From NCBI RefSeq assembly GCF_030272615.1, contig NC_081407.1, positions 376,326,377 through 376,390,376 on the forward strand: a stretch of DNA of 64,000 bases, in the 5' to 3' direction. This document shows positions 46,852 to 57,400 of the stretch, piece by piece; positions within the stretch are counted from its first letter, which is position 1, and each line of letters opens with the position of its first letter. The notes under the pieces were generated by a model. It was not told where the DNA came from and did not search any database. It saw only the letters and a list, made by a program, of their open reading frames with translations. Origin of the DNA: Cryptomeria japonica (lineage: Eukaryota > Streptophyta > Pinopsida > Cupressales > Cupressaceae). The position numbers were made by a program, and so were the translations under genes.

Positions 46852-47758
46852 TGTTGGGATCCAAGAACACTGAGAGGGGGGGTGAATCAGTGTTTTGTCG
46901 GTAAGATAAGATTTTATGATTTTATGCCAAACACATATAAACCAGTAAACAAATAAACATATAACTTGAATCAAATGAATCAGCCACATGAATGAACACC
47001 ATAACACACAAAATTTATACATGTAAAACCTCAAAGAGGAAAAACCATGGTGGGATTTGTCACGCACAATATCAATTCACTGGTCATATGAAATATATTA
47101 CATATAATGGGGGCTTGCACATGCAGGAAGGCACACTGCCTAGAGCACACTACTCATCACTAAAGAGCCTCACTAACTAGAGGCTTCTACTGAAGAAAAA
47201 TAATGAAAATGAACTCACAAAATGAATCTTCTATGCCAAATAGAGTTCTGGTTATAGCTTTTCTCTATACTAGTTCATAAAACCTGAACAATACTATCGG
47301 TATTACCTTCCCTCCATGAATGTCTTACAAAACATTAATAGATCATTGCATGATACAACATTTACATACAAAATGATCTTCGCATTCCACAATATTTACA
47401 AGTTCTATCCTTGCATAACCCTTAATGATTTGATATCACATCTATCTGTCATAATGTCCTAACATACTGACCTATATATACCCATACCAACAATATGCCT
47501 TATGTCAGCTTACAATGTATTACAAAAGATATACAATTTCAGCTTTATATAATAATTAAAAAATGATTTTCTAAATAAATCTTCCTTCATGTCGGCTTCC
47601 TGAAGTGTGGGATGTCGGTGTTGGTGCCAATGTAGCTTTGAATGCTCCAAAGTCGATGTCTATCAATAAATGCCTCATAATGTTGGTAAATGATTCATAT
47701 CAAATCTTGTTGCCATCAATGACAACAAAATGAATCCAACGTGTGTCAATTGCCAACA
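46852..47758 (-). repeat. 5' LTR (right copy) of the element at 40910-47758
   Basis: This 907-bp LTR begins TGTTGGGATCC and ends TTGCCAACA on the plus strand, and is followed by the TGTAG target duplication. It is somewhat shorter than the left copy because of small deletions near 47620-47720. Confidence 0.9.
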
Positions 47759-47839
47759 TGTAGTTCTTATGAGGAGCACATCAAATATTTGTAGTTCATA
47801 TGAGGAGAACTTCAAGAATGAGCTAATTCATAGTACAAT

Positions 47840-48075
47840 TAGATTTAGGATTAGTGTTTACTTAGGATTATGATTCTATAGGGTAAGAGTTAATATTAGG
47901 GTTAGGGTTGAAATATTTTATAGTTTAATCAAGGCTAAATTAGATAACATTATTATTTAATTAATTTTAGGTTAGGGTTTAACTAGAGTTATGTTTAAAT
48001 TGATGATTTATTTATGGTTAGGTCTTAATTAGAATTAGATCTAGAGTTAGGATTAAGGTAAGTGCTCAATTAGGT
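47840..48075 (+). repeat. Interstitial telomere-like repeat, G-strand orientation
   Basis: Variants of TTAGGG lie on the plus strand (TTAGGATTA, ATTAGGGTTAGGGTTGA, TTTTAGGTTAGGGTTTAACTA). They are degenerate and interspersed with AT-rich spacers. Orientation flips to CCCTAA at about 48075. Confidence 0.75.
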
Positions 48076-49705
48076 TCCATAGGTTACCTCTAACACTAAC
48101 CTTAAGTCTAACTCATTTCTAGCGTAGACCCTAATTATAACTCTAATTGAATTCTAATACTTACTCTAACTATAGTTAAACTCTTCCAATAATCAAATCC
48201 TAAAATCAATAATATCCGAATCTTTATCTAATTGAACCCTGACCCTAAACTACAAATTGAAACCTAATCTAACCGTAATTGAACCCTATTCATTAGTGAA
48301 AACTAATTTTAATTGAGCCCTATCCATAAACTTAACCCTACACCTAATTAAACTCAAATCCTATTCTAATCCTAACCATAATATACCCAATTGGAATTTA
48401 ACTCAAATTTAATCTTAACACTAATGTAATTGAATCATAATCATTATCGCAATCCTAACCCTTACCCAAATCCTAGCTATAACCCTTACCCTAATCATGA
48501 TTCTAACCATAATACTAAAAGCTAACCATGACCCTACCATAAACCTTATTCTAATGTAAACCCTAACCCTAACTATAATCACAAACACTAACCCTAAAAA
48601 TAATGCTAACATTAAGCCTAAAAAATATTACTAACTTTAATCCTAACCATGATTTATATCCTAATATTCACCATAACCCTAGCCCTAACCCTTAAACCAA
48701 TCTGAGAGGTGTTCCTACAACTAGAGCACATAAATCTAGCCCTAACCATGATGTAAATCATAACCCTAACAATAATCATAAATCCGAACCCTAAACATAA
48801 TATTAACCCTAGCCCTAACCCTAACCATTATGTATATCCTAATGATAAGGTGTCACAAACATAACCCCTAACCATTATGCTAATCTTCACCCTAAACCAT
48901 CATCTTACACATTTCCCTAATCCTAATTTAAACCTAGCCTTAATGTAATTGAATTATAGCCCTAATTTACCTCTAATCCTAACCCTAAATATAATTAAAC
49001 CCTTTTCACAACCAAACCTTAATTCTAATTAACTATAACCTTAACCCTTAACCCTAATCCCTCTAATTGAATGTTAACCCTAAACTCAACTCTAATCATA
49101 AATTTGAACCCTAACTACAAATTGAACTGTAATCTAACATAATTGAACCCTATTCTTAAACTTAACCCTGGACCTAATTCAATAGTAACCATAATTAAAC
49201 CCCAACCTTAAATTTAACACTAACCCTAACTGAACTCTAATTATAATTAAAATCTAATCCTAACCCCAATTGATCCCAAACCCTAATCCTAATTGAAGTC
49301 TAATACTAATTTATCCCTAATCCTAATCTAATTGAATCACAATGCTAATTATAACCATAATTAAACTCTAGCACTAACTGTAACTGAACCTTTATAATAA
49401 CCTCACCATAAAATTAACTCAAAACATAATTACTAAACCCTAGTTTGAACTTGAACCATGTAACACTAAATTAACCTTATTTAGAAATCCAACATAACCT
49501 TTATCTTATCCCTAATCATTATGCTAACATAACCCATAACCCTAATTAAACCCGAATGCTAACCTTGAAACACAGATTTATTATACAACCCTAAATGTAA
49601 CAACATGCTTTATCCTTAAATCCTAACCCTTCCTGAGTCATAACACTAAGTCTAACCTTAATTTATTTGTAATACTAATCCTAATCCTAATTAAAGCCTA
49701 GTCCT
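48076..49705 (+). repeat. Interstitial telomere-like repeat, C-strand orientation (left block)
   Basis: About 1.6 kb is dominated by CCCTAA and one- or two-base variants (CCCTAAT, CCTAATC, ACCATAA, AATTGAACC). Most clean runs have hexameric spacing (CCCTAACCCTAA) rather than the heptamer CCCTAAA of most plant telomeres. The plus strand is strongly G-poor. Minus-strand open frames rich in RVRVRV are artefacts of the repeat. Confidence 0.85.
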
Positions 49706-50460
49706 TGTTGGCATTGCACACTCCAATCAGAATTGTAGGTGATTGAAGGTATTGTCATTGATGGCAACAATAGACTCTACACCAGCAGATAGTTCATCAA
49801 CAGTGACAAAGATGATTACCAACACCCTAGCTAACAGGATTTTCTTTATTGCATATTATATTTATTTGTAATATCTTTTTGTAAGATGACATGGCATATT
49901 GTAATAAGACTCATATATAAGTATGAGATCTTGGAGATCATTTAAAAAAGAAGAAATAAGATATACATGATAGATGGATATGATGAGCGAATATTAAAGA
50001 ATATTTTGGAGTAAGGTTTATGGTTGTTTGAAGAGCTTAAATCGGTACTGAACCTGGCATAGCAGATGCTGAACTAAAGTAGTACATTATATTGGATTTG
50101 CATAATATATCTTGTAAGTCAGTGAGACTTATGTTTGTAATTAAGCAGTGAGCTTTAGGCAGTTGGCCTTCCTGCATGTGCAGACCCCTATTGTAAGTAA
50201 TATCCATTCATTGGCCAGTGAGTGAATATTGTGGGTCACAAATCCCATCAAGGTTTTTCCCACACTGTGTATCCTCGTTAAAAATCTTGTGTTATGGTGT
50301 GCTTTCTATGTTGTGTTTATTGTTCATATTTACTGCATTAATTCTTGTTTACCGATACACTATTTTGGAATACAATTTATTTAATAAGGTTAGAAAATTT
50401 GTTAACCAGCAAGATACTGATTCACCCTCCCCCCTCTTAGTATCTTTGGGAATCATAACA
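49706..50460 (+). repeat. 5' LTR of the small element
   Basis: This 755-bp LTR begins TGTTGGCATTGCACAC and ends GGAATCATAACA. Near the 3' end it has the C-rich segment TTCACCCTCCCCCCTC, typical of this LTR family. The ORF at 50218 starts inside it. Confidence 0.9.
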
Positions 50461-51258
50461 GTTGGTATCATTCTACACTTAGACATTTACAATAAATTTT
50501 TGATAGAAGTTGTAGATGATTTACCGAGTGACTTGTATAGGAGACTTGATGCAAAGAGGATAGCTATTATGGAATTAGATAAGAAAATAACAGATTGCAA
50601 TGCACTTGTTTACAGGGCTATTGATGATACAATTCCTATTTTGAAATTGATTGCACCCAAGTACAATGTGGACAATAAATATTCTTTGAGCCAATTAGAC
50701 ACATTGTCTAAGTATATCACTGGCAATCTATTAACAATTGATCAGATTAATGAGGAAACATTTAGTGAGAAAATTAATAAACAAAAAGAAAAATTCTTTG
50801 ATGAGTCAATAAAGAAGTGCATGGGACACATTGATACCCTATTACTGGCACTTAGAAAAACAATAATGGAATTTAAAGAGTTGTACAGGGACACATGTAA
50901 AACTAATATTTTGACAGTTGATATAGACAAGGAGATTAGCAGAAACTGGAAAGAAATAAATGATATACCTGATAATCTCATCGGTTCATCTGAACCCATA
51001 TCCATTATAGAGCAGGAAATAGTAGGTTTTGAGGAGAAAATTGAAAAATTTGAAAAAGAGAAGGAAAGAATAAAGTTCAAGGCAAAAGAGCTTAAGTGCA
51101 AACTTGGTCCTAAACTTGACAACCTCATCTTTTCGAGAAAAGATATCTCAGAGGCACTTGTTCCAAGACTAAATACATCGGAAGAGAAAATGCACATTCT
51201 CATCGGTACAATTCAAAGGACTGAAGCAACATTGAAGGATAGTGAAAGGTTTAGTTAG
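50218..51258 (+). CDS. Retrotransposon-encoded coiled-coil protein, unknown function
   Basis: This 346-codon frame is uninterrupted, the longest intact ORF in its neighbourhood. Residues 1-81 are encoded by the LTR, and the frame then reads through the primer-binding site (VGIILHLDIYNK) into the interior. It is not known whether translation really starts at 50218 or further in (for example near MELDKKI). The first 50 residues contain a hydrophobic stretch (CYGVLSMLCLLFIFTALILV) that may only reflect LTR sequence. The rest is charged and helical, with heptad-rich segments around residues 175-240 and 255-300 (EIVGFEEKIEKFEKEKERIK). The region starting HLDIYNKFLIEVVDDLPSDL matches the decayed protein of the larger element at 42104-43600. 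There is no enzymatic motif. Confidence 0.6.
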   Translation: MSEYCGSQIPSRFFPHCVSSLKILCYGVLSMLCLLFIFTALILVYRYTILEYNLFNKVRKFVNQQDTDSPSPLLVSLGIITVGIILHLDIYNKFLIEVVDDLPSDLYRRLDAKRIAIMELDKKITDCNALVYRAIDDTIPILKLIAPKYNVDNKYSLSQLDTLSKYITGNLLTIDQINEETFSEKINKQKEKFFDESIKKCMGHIDTLLLALRKTIMEFKELYRDTCKTNILTVDIDKEISRNWKEINDIPDNLIGSSEPISIIEQEIVGFEEKIEKFEKEKERIKFKAKELKCKLGPKLDNLIFSRKDISEALVPRLNTSEEKMHILIGTIQRTEATLKDSERFS

Positions 51259-51525
51259 AGCTTGAATTTTGCATTGGCAGATCTATTTCAGATTGTAACC
51301 AACCAGTTACAGGGTTCCAGATAAGAACTACACTCAGTTGACATTTCTGATAGGCTTTGTCATTGATGTCAAAGGGGGAGTTGTAGAGATGAGAAAAATG
51401 ATGGACAGGAGAGATCATCTGCTCAGGGGGAGCACACAGTCTTGGCACAATTTTTGGTAAGATTTTTGGACTTCAAATTTTGGATACATTTTAGAATTTT
51501 TCTCATGGGTGTTTCCATCAATTCT

Positions 51526-51537
51526 GAAGGGGGAGAT
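51526..51537 (+). other. Polypurine tract
   Basis: GAAGGGGGAGA immediately precedes the right LTR of the small element. Confidence 0.85.
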
Positions 51538-52303
51538 TGTTGGTATTGCACACTCCAATGATAATTGTACATGATTTAAGGTATTGTCATTGATGGCAAC
51601 CTTGCAATCCTATGGTACCAACACCGGTAGACTCTATACCGGCAGATAGTTCACTGATAGCGACAAAATGATTACTGACAGCCTAGACGACAAGATTTTG
51701 TTTATTGCATATTGTATTTATTTGTAATATCATTTTGTAAGTTGACATAGGATATTGTAATAAGACTTATATATAAGTATGAGATCTTGGAGATCATTAA
51801 AAAGAGAAGAAATAAGATATACATGATAGATGGATATGATGAGGAAATATTAAGCTAGATTTTGGAGTAAGGTTTATGGTAGTTGTAAGAGTTTAAACCC
51901 ATACTAAACCTGGCATAACAGATGTTGAACTAAAGTAGTACATTATATTGGATTTTCATAATCCATCTTGTAAGTCAGTGAGACTTGTGTTTGTAATTAA
52001 GCAGTGAGCTTTAGGTAGTTGGCCTTCCTGCATGTACAGGCCCCTATTGTAAGTAATATCTATTCATTGGCCAGTGCGTGAATATTGTGAGTCATAAATC
52101 CCACCGAGGTTTTTCCCACACCGAGTTTCCTCGTTAAAAATATTATGTTATGTTGTGTTTATTGTTCATATTTACTGCATTAATTCTTGTTTACCGGTAC
52201 ACTATTTTGGAATACAATTTATTTAATAAGGTTAGAAAATTTGTTAACTGGCAAGATACTCATTCACCCCCCCCCCCTCTCAGTATCTTTGAGAATCCTA
52301 ATA
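51538..52303 (+). repeat. 3' LTR of the small element
   Basis: This 766-bp LTR begins TGTTGGTATTGCACAC and ends GAGAATCCTAATA, where the final ACA has become ATA, and is followed by GTCCT. It has about 30 bp near 51600-51630 (with GGTACCAACACCGG) that the left LTR lacks, plus scattered substitutions. Confidence 0.9.
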
Positions 52304-54270
52304 GTCCTAACTTTAACACTAATTCTAATTGACCCTCAATCCTTACCCTAGGCATTATCCTATAATAATAACCCTAATCGTTAACTAAAACCAATTATAA
52401 CTATTATTTTGTGTATAATACTATGACTCCCTCTAATCTAGATCCTAACCCTAACTTGATAATGACCCTAAACTTGACTATATATCTAACCCTAACCCTA
52501 TTATAACCCTAACCCTAACCCAAACCCAAATCCTAACTCTTATAGCTATCATCACATACTACCTTTAATTGAAATCTTAACCCTAATCCTAACCCTAAAC
52601 CTAATTATAATTGTAACCCTATCCCTAATTATAATTACTAATTATATTCTTTAACCCTAATCCTAATTATAATCACTAAGACTAACCCCAATCCTAACCT
52701 TAACCCTAACCCAAATTATTTAATCCTAACCATATTAACTCTAGCCCTAATTATAATCACCAAGACTAACCCCAATCTTAACCCTAACCCTAATTATAAC
52801 CCTAACCCTAATTATAAACCTAACCATAACCCTAACCCTAATTATAATTATAACCCTAACTCTAACCCTAATTTTAATTATAATCACTAATTATAATCTT
52901 CAACTCTAACCCTAATTATAATTGTAACCCTAAACCCTAACCCAAACCATAAACCTATCCCTATCCTTAATTTTAATCTCTAACCCTAGAATCCTTACCC
53001 TAACTCTAAGCCTAAACCTAAATCTAACCATGATGTTAATAATGACCCTAACCTGAATCCTAACCCTAACCATAACCCTATCACTATCCTTAATCTTAAA
53101 CCCTAACCCTAACAATAATCCTCACCCTAACTCTAAGCCTAAACCTAACTCTAACCATGGTGTTAATAATAACCCAAACCTGAATCCTAACCCTAACATT
53201 AAACCTAACCCTACCCCAAACCTTAACCCTAACCCTAGCTTCATGTAAACCCTAACCATAGCCATAATCCTAACTATGACCCTAACCCTAACCCTACCAA
53301 TATTCCTAAACCTAACCTTAATGTCAACCATGATGTAAACAATAAAATTTACTATAACCCTAATCTTAATCTTAACCCTAACCCTAATCCTAACTCTAAC
53401 CTAACCATAATCCTAAACCCTAACCCTAACAATAATCCTAAACTTAACCCTAACCCAAATTGAACTTTTATCCTAATCTATTCCTAACCTTAATCTAGCC
53501 CAAACCCTAATCCTAATTGAACTTTAATACCAATTTAACCCTAACTTTAATGTAATTGAACCATAACCCTAATTCTAACCCTAACTTTGATGTAAACCCT
53601 AAACATAATTGTAACCCTAACACTAAACCCTAACCATAAATTTAAGTTCCTTTGCACTAAACCTTAACCCTAACTATAATCATAATCATAATCATAATCA
53701 TAATCATAAACCCTAACCCTAACCATGATCCTAAAAAAAACCCAAACCCTAACCTTGATGTTAATCCTAACCATGATATACACCCTAACCATTATCATAA
53801 TCCTAACCCTAACCATGATATAAACCTTAACTCTGACCATAATACTAACCTTAACCTTGATCCAAAACATAACCATAAACCAGATCCTAATCCTAACCAT
53901 ACCCCCAGTTATAATTCTAACCCTAACCCTAACTGTAATTATGATTACCCTAACCTTAACTTTGATGTAAACCATAAACATAATTGTAACCCTAACACTA
54001 AACCCTAACCCTAACTATAAATTTAACTATAATATTAAACTGTAACTATAACCCTAACCCTAGCAATAATCTTAATTGTAATTCTTAAACCTAACGCTAA
54101 CCATAATCCTAAACCAAAACTAAACCCTAACATTGATGCTAACCCTAACCATGATATAAACCCTAACCATTATCATAACGCTAATAGTAAACCCTAACCC
54201 TAATCATATACCTAATCCAAACCATGATGCAAACCTTAACCCTAAGGCTAACCATAATCATAATCCTCGC
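52304..54270 (+). repeat. Interstitial telomere-like repeat, C-strand orientation (right block)
   Basis: This continuation of the array at 48076-49705 interrupted by the small LTR element is about 2 kb of CCCTAA variants. It contains the cleanest runs (CCCTAACCCTAACCCTA near 53280 and AACCCTAACCCTAAC near 52510) and subrepeats with ATTATAA spacers. A microsatellite of ATAATC units sits at 53675-53708. No gene is present. Confidence 0.85.
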
Positions 54271-55113
54271 GATTATATAAAGTTTTATATTATCATTAAA
54301 CATAGTTTAATATATCTTAGATTTTAGTATTTGCTTTGATCTTGCAACACATATATATTATTAAAAAATGGTCTAAATAGATATATTAAATTTCATATAT
54401 CTCTGCGTAATAATATAATAATATTATATTATATAAAATTTCATATATCTGTATATAATAGTAATATTATTTTTTTATTAATAAGTGTTATTGAAAGAAA
54501 GGGGATAACTCCCTAGATACTAGAGAATAATTGCCAAATTCTCCTCTATTTCAACCACATGAGTCGCAGAAACCAATTGTTCATTGAGTTCAACATCCTT
54601 CAAAATGTTCCAGATTTCAGTTCATAACCTCAACTTTGTGTAATAATATTATAATATTATAATATAATTTTTTTTTAATAAAAAGATACTATATAGTTAT
54701 ATATATTGATTTATTTTCTGTTTTCTATGTTGCATGGTGCCACTCCCACTAGCATATATACCTTAAATTTTAATTTAATCTATTTAATCTTATATAAAAT
54801 AAGATTAAAATATAAGGTATATATGCTAGTTTTCTAAATGACTTATGAATTAAGCTTTAAAAAAATAAACCGATTTTTTTTTAATTAACATTTTGTACCT
54901 TTATTGATGTATCTATTGCACACCAAGGTGCGATTGCTAGTTTATGTCTAGAAGACAGAGATGCCCCGTCGGAAATGGCGTTTCAAACTGAACAGTTTTA
55001 ATTGCTTGGAATTTATGCACCCGCGAAAGACGCATCAGATGCCACGCTTCACGCTCGGCTTGAATGCCTTTTACTTTGAGAGCTTACTCATTCAATCCTA
55101 CCTATTTTCCTAC
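54271..55113. other. AT-rich spacer with a short coding-like patch
   Basis: There are mostly ATAATATTATA-type runs up to 54480 and from 54640 to 54720. On the minus strand, 54490-54650 translates without stops as EIWNILKDVELNEQLVSATH, then VVEIEENLAIIL, a plausible relic of an unidentified coding sequence. No start, splice sites or family can be assigned. The hairpin at 54748-54830 is listed separately. Confidence 0.45.
54748..54830. repeat. Hairpin-forming inverted repeat
   Basis: ACTAGCATATATACCTTAAA at the left is mirrored by the reverse complement ending AAGGTATATATGCTAGT at the right. The arms are about 27 bp with a short AT-rich middle. It may be a tiny MITE relic. Confidence 0.7.
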
Positions 55114-56555
55114 TCTGGCTAAGCTGGCAACCAAGTACGGTGGTGGTCTCTTCTCCTGCCATGGCCAAAGAGTTTCTTAAAACCCATGATTTTGATCTTC
55201 GCCAACAGGCCCCCTACATCGGCGGGCAGGTACATGACCTACGAGCGCAGAGACGTGGCGCAATCCCCTTACGGAGAGTAGTGGCGGCAGATGAGAAAGC
55301 TGTGCACAATCGAATTGCTGACGCCCAAGAGAACGGAGTCATTCAGGTGGGTGAGGGAGGAAGAGGTGTCCGCCACGGTCAGATCTGTGTGGGAGGAGAG
55401 CCAGCAAGGCGTGCGCCTCTTCAATCTGAGGAAGCATATCTTTTCCGTCTTACTCAACATCGTGTGCAGAATGTTTGCAGGGACAAGTTACTCCGACCAT
55501 CAACTCAGCGGAGGACAGGAGTTTTCACAGATGGTGGCTGAGATTATGCATCTGACGGGAGTAATTGTTCCGGGAGACTTCATTCCCTCTCTTGCTTTCC
55601 TCGATTGGGAAGGCTACTGCCGCCGCATGCATGCCATAATAAGGTATTTGATGAGTTTGCTGACAAGCTCATCGATGAGCACATTGAGCGAAGAAGGGTA
55701 AAAAAGTCGGAAAAATCGGACATTGTGGACGTGATGCTGGACATGGCTGAGATCGGAAGTGCGGAGATACAAGTCTCTCGGCTTCACATGAAAGCAATCA
55801 TCACGGTCAGTAATTGTCATGGACCCTCAGAAACTACTAGCTCTTTAGTATTGTCAAATTGTGGAAGTATTCATTTCGTTCATACCCAATTGCCATATTT
55901 CTGCGTAGACCTCACTAACAAAACGAGTTCAATTCTTTCGCAGGATATGTTAATTGCTGGAGTAGAGACATCTACCACAACTATAGAATGGGCAATGACT
56001 GAGCTGTTGAGAAACCCTCAAGCAATGTCAAGGGCACAAGAGGAGATTGAATTAAAGGTTGGAAGAGATCGTATGGTAAGAGAGAGTGATCTGGTAAGCT
56101 TACACTACTTGCGATGTGTGGTGAAGGAAACTCTTCGACTACATGCACCAGCGCCCTTGCTCATGGCACACGAGTCCACCCAGGGTTGCAATGTTGGAGA
56201 ATACTACATTCCACCAGAAACAAGGTTATTTGTGAATGTTTGGGCAATCGGAAGAGATGAAAGAGTTTGGGAAGATCCTTTAGAATTCAAGCCCGAGAGA
56301 TTTATTGCCTCAAGCATAGATGTGAATGGCCACCACTTCGAATTGTTGTCTTTCGGAACAGGAAGGAGAGGATGCCCTGGGATTTACATGGGGCTTTCTT
56401 CTGTTTACTTGGTTGTGGCTCAGCTCATACATTGCTTTCATTGGAATGTGGAGGGTGATTTGGATAGGGAGGAAACGTTTGGATTGACCCTACCAAAGAA
56501 GTTTCCTATCTCTGCTTTTCCCTCCTGGAAGCTCACCACCGACAACCCATCATAA
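55114..56555 (+). pseudogene. Cytochrome P450 pseudogene (CYP71 clan, A-type)
   Basis: Exon 1 remnants include VVVSSPAMAKEFLKTHD, MRKLCTIELLTPKR and SFRWVREEEVSATVRSVWEE. Exon 2 (55944-56555) is intact: AGVETSTTTIEW (I-helix), KETLRLH (ExxR), FKPERF (PERF) and FGTGRRGCPG (heme-binding loop with its Cys). The intron at 55806-55943 (GT..AG) lies directly before DMLIAG, the conserved A-type position. Lesions: the 5' end and membrane anchor are missing, about 30-40 bases are lost near 55140, an extra base at about 55190 shifts the frame, TAG interrupts GE*WRQ at 55279-55281, and one base is missing near 55638. The sequence is P450-like to the end at KLTTDNPS. Family within the clan is not assigned, but a conifer-type CYP750-like member is possible. 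The intron shows it was not retrocopied. Confidence 0.9.
55806..55943 (+). other. Intron of the P450 pseudogene
   Basis: This 138-bp intron starts GTCAGT and ends TTTCGCAG. It falls between codons (..AIIT | DMLIAG), in the class-defining position of A-type plant P450 genes. Both splice sites look intact. Confidence 0.85.
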
Positions 56556-56589
56556 GGGTGGATGTACAGTTGGGAGAAAAACTACTAAT

Positions 56590-57400
56590 TGCTATTGTAA
56601 TTGTGTGAAGGTTCTGCCTCTTCTTATTGGTTAACTATTAGTCAGTCATCTTGTCATTTTAATTGCACATTTATGTGAAAGGTTTGGTGTACTATCATAT
56701 CGACATTTAATCAGTTGCAATTGTATGTTTAGGTTAAAGGTTAGGTGAACTACTATACATACATTTAATCAGTCACAATTATATGTTTATGTTAAAAGTT
56801 AGGTGAACTACTATATAGACATATAGTCAGTCATCTTGTCAATGTAATTGTATGTTTATCTGAAAAGTTAGGTTAGGCCCTTCATATTTACGGGGAAAGT
56901 TAGATGAGGCCCTCTCTTGTTGTCGGTTTACTAAATAAAATTAAGGAATGAAATTTTAAATAATATTAATAGAAGTTTCTTCTTTTTTATGTTGGAGTGT
57001 TTTTAACTATTTACTATTATCTATTTTAATGTGCAAGAGTCTTGATACAATTAAGAAAAACTATGATTTTAAAATAAATTAAAATTTAAAAATCTTTTAA
57101 TCTAGTGAGAAACAAATGTCATAGTTATCTTGCTATTGTAATTGCATGTTCATGTGGAAGGTTAGGTTAGGACCTCCATGTTTAGGTGGAGAGAGGTGAG
57201 GCCCTCCTTACTATTGACTTAGTAAATAAAATTATTGTAATTGCATGAAGGTTCTACCTCGTATTATTGGTTAACTACTAGTATAGGCATATAGTCAGTC
57301 ATCTTGCCATTGTAATTGCACACTTATGTGAAAGGTTAGGTTAGGTCCTCTAGGTTTATGTGGAAAGAAATTAGGTGAGACCCTACCTCTTGTTGTTCAT
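56590..57400. repeat. Degenerate ~70-bp repeats downstream of the P450
   Basis: Units containing CAGTCATCTTG, then ATTGTAATTGCA, then ATGTGAAAGGTTAGGT recur near 56640, 56710, 56780, 56830, 57120 and 57300. They begin within 40 bp of the pseudogene stop, so they may derive from its 3' flank. Confidence 0.65.

Larger units (their letters stand above)
40910..47758 (-). mobile_element. LTR retrotransposon with gag and a non-pol ORF, minus strand
   Basis: LTRs at 40910-41850 and 46852-47758 are bounded by a perfect 5-bp target duplication, TGTAG (40905-40909 and 47759-47763). On the minus strand the right LTR is followed by an initiator-Met-type primer-binding site (TGGTATTAGAGCC, 46837-46849), and the left one is preceded by a PPT (GAAGGGGTAGAT). 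LTR termini read TGTTGGCAATTG and TTGGATCCCAACA, Copia-like. The 5-kb interior encodes the C-terminal part of gag with zinc knuckles and then a long unidentified ORF. I find no protease, integrase, RT or RNase H motif. It therefore appears non-autonomous with its own protein content. Confidence 0.9.
49706..52303 (+). mobile_element. Small LTR retrotransposon with one intact coiled-coil ORF
   Basis: LTRs at 49706-50460 and 51538-52303 flank a 1077-bp interior. A perfect 5-bp target duplication, GTCCT, lies at 49701-49705 and 52304-52308. The left LTR is followed by GTTGGTATCAT, a shortened initiator-Met-type primer-binding site. A polypurine tract (GAAGGGGGAGA, about 51526-51536) precedes the right LTR. 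There is no gag or pol. The LTRs share blocks with those of the element at 40910-47758, and the interior ORF matches that element's accessory protein. It is inserted into telomere-like repeats. Confidence 0.92.

Noticed and set aside
50742-51203. 153-codon minus-strand frame
   Set aside because: It is a shadow of the plus-strand coiled-coil ORF, and its Ser/Phe-rich translation mirrors Glu/Lys codons.
48421-53981. Minus-strand open frames rich in RVRVRV and IMVRV
   Set aside because: They are translations of TTAGGG-like repeat, not genes.
47840-54270. CRISPR-like periodic repeats
   Set aside because: The units are short, degenerate and telomere-like with no unique spacers, and the genome is eukaryotic.
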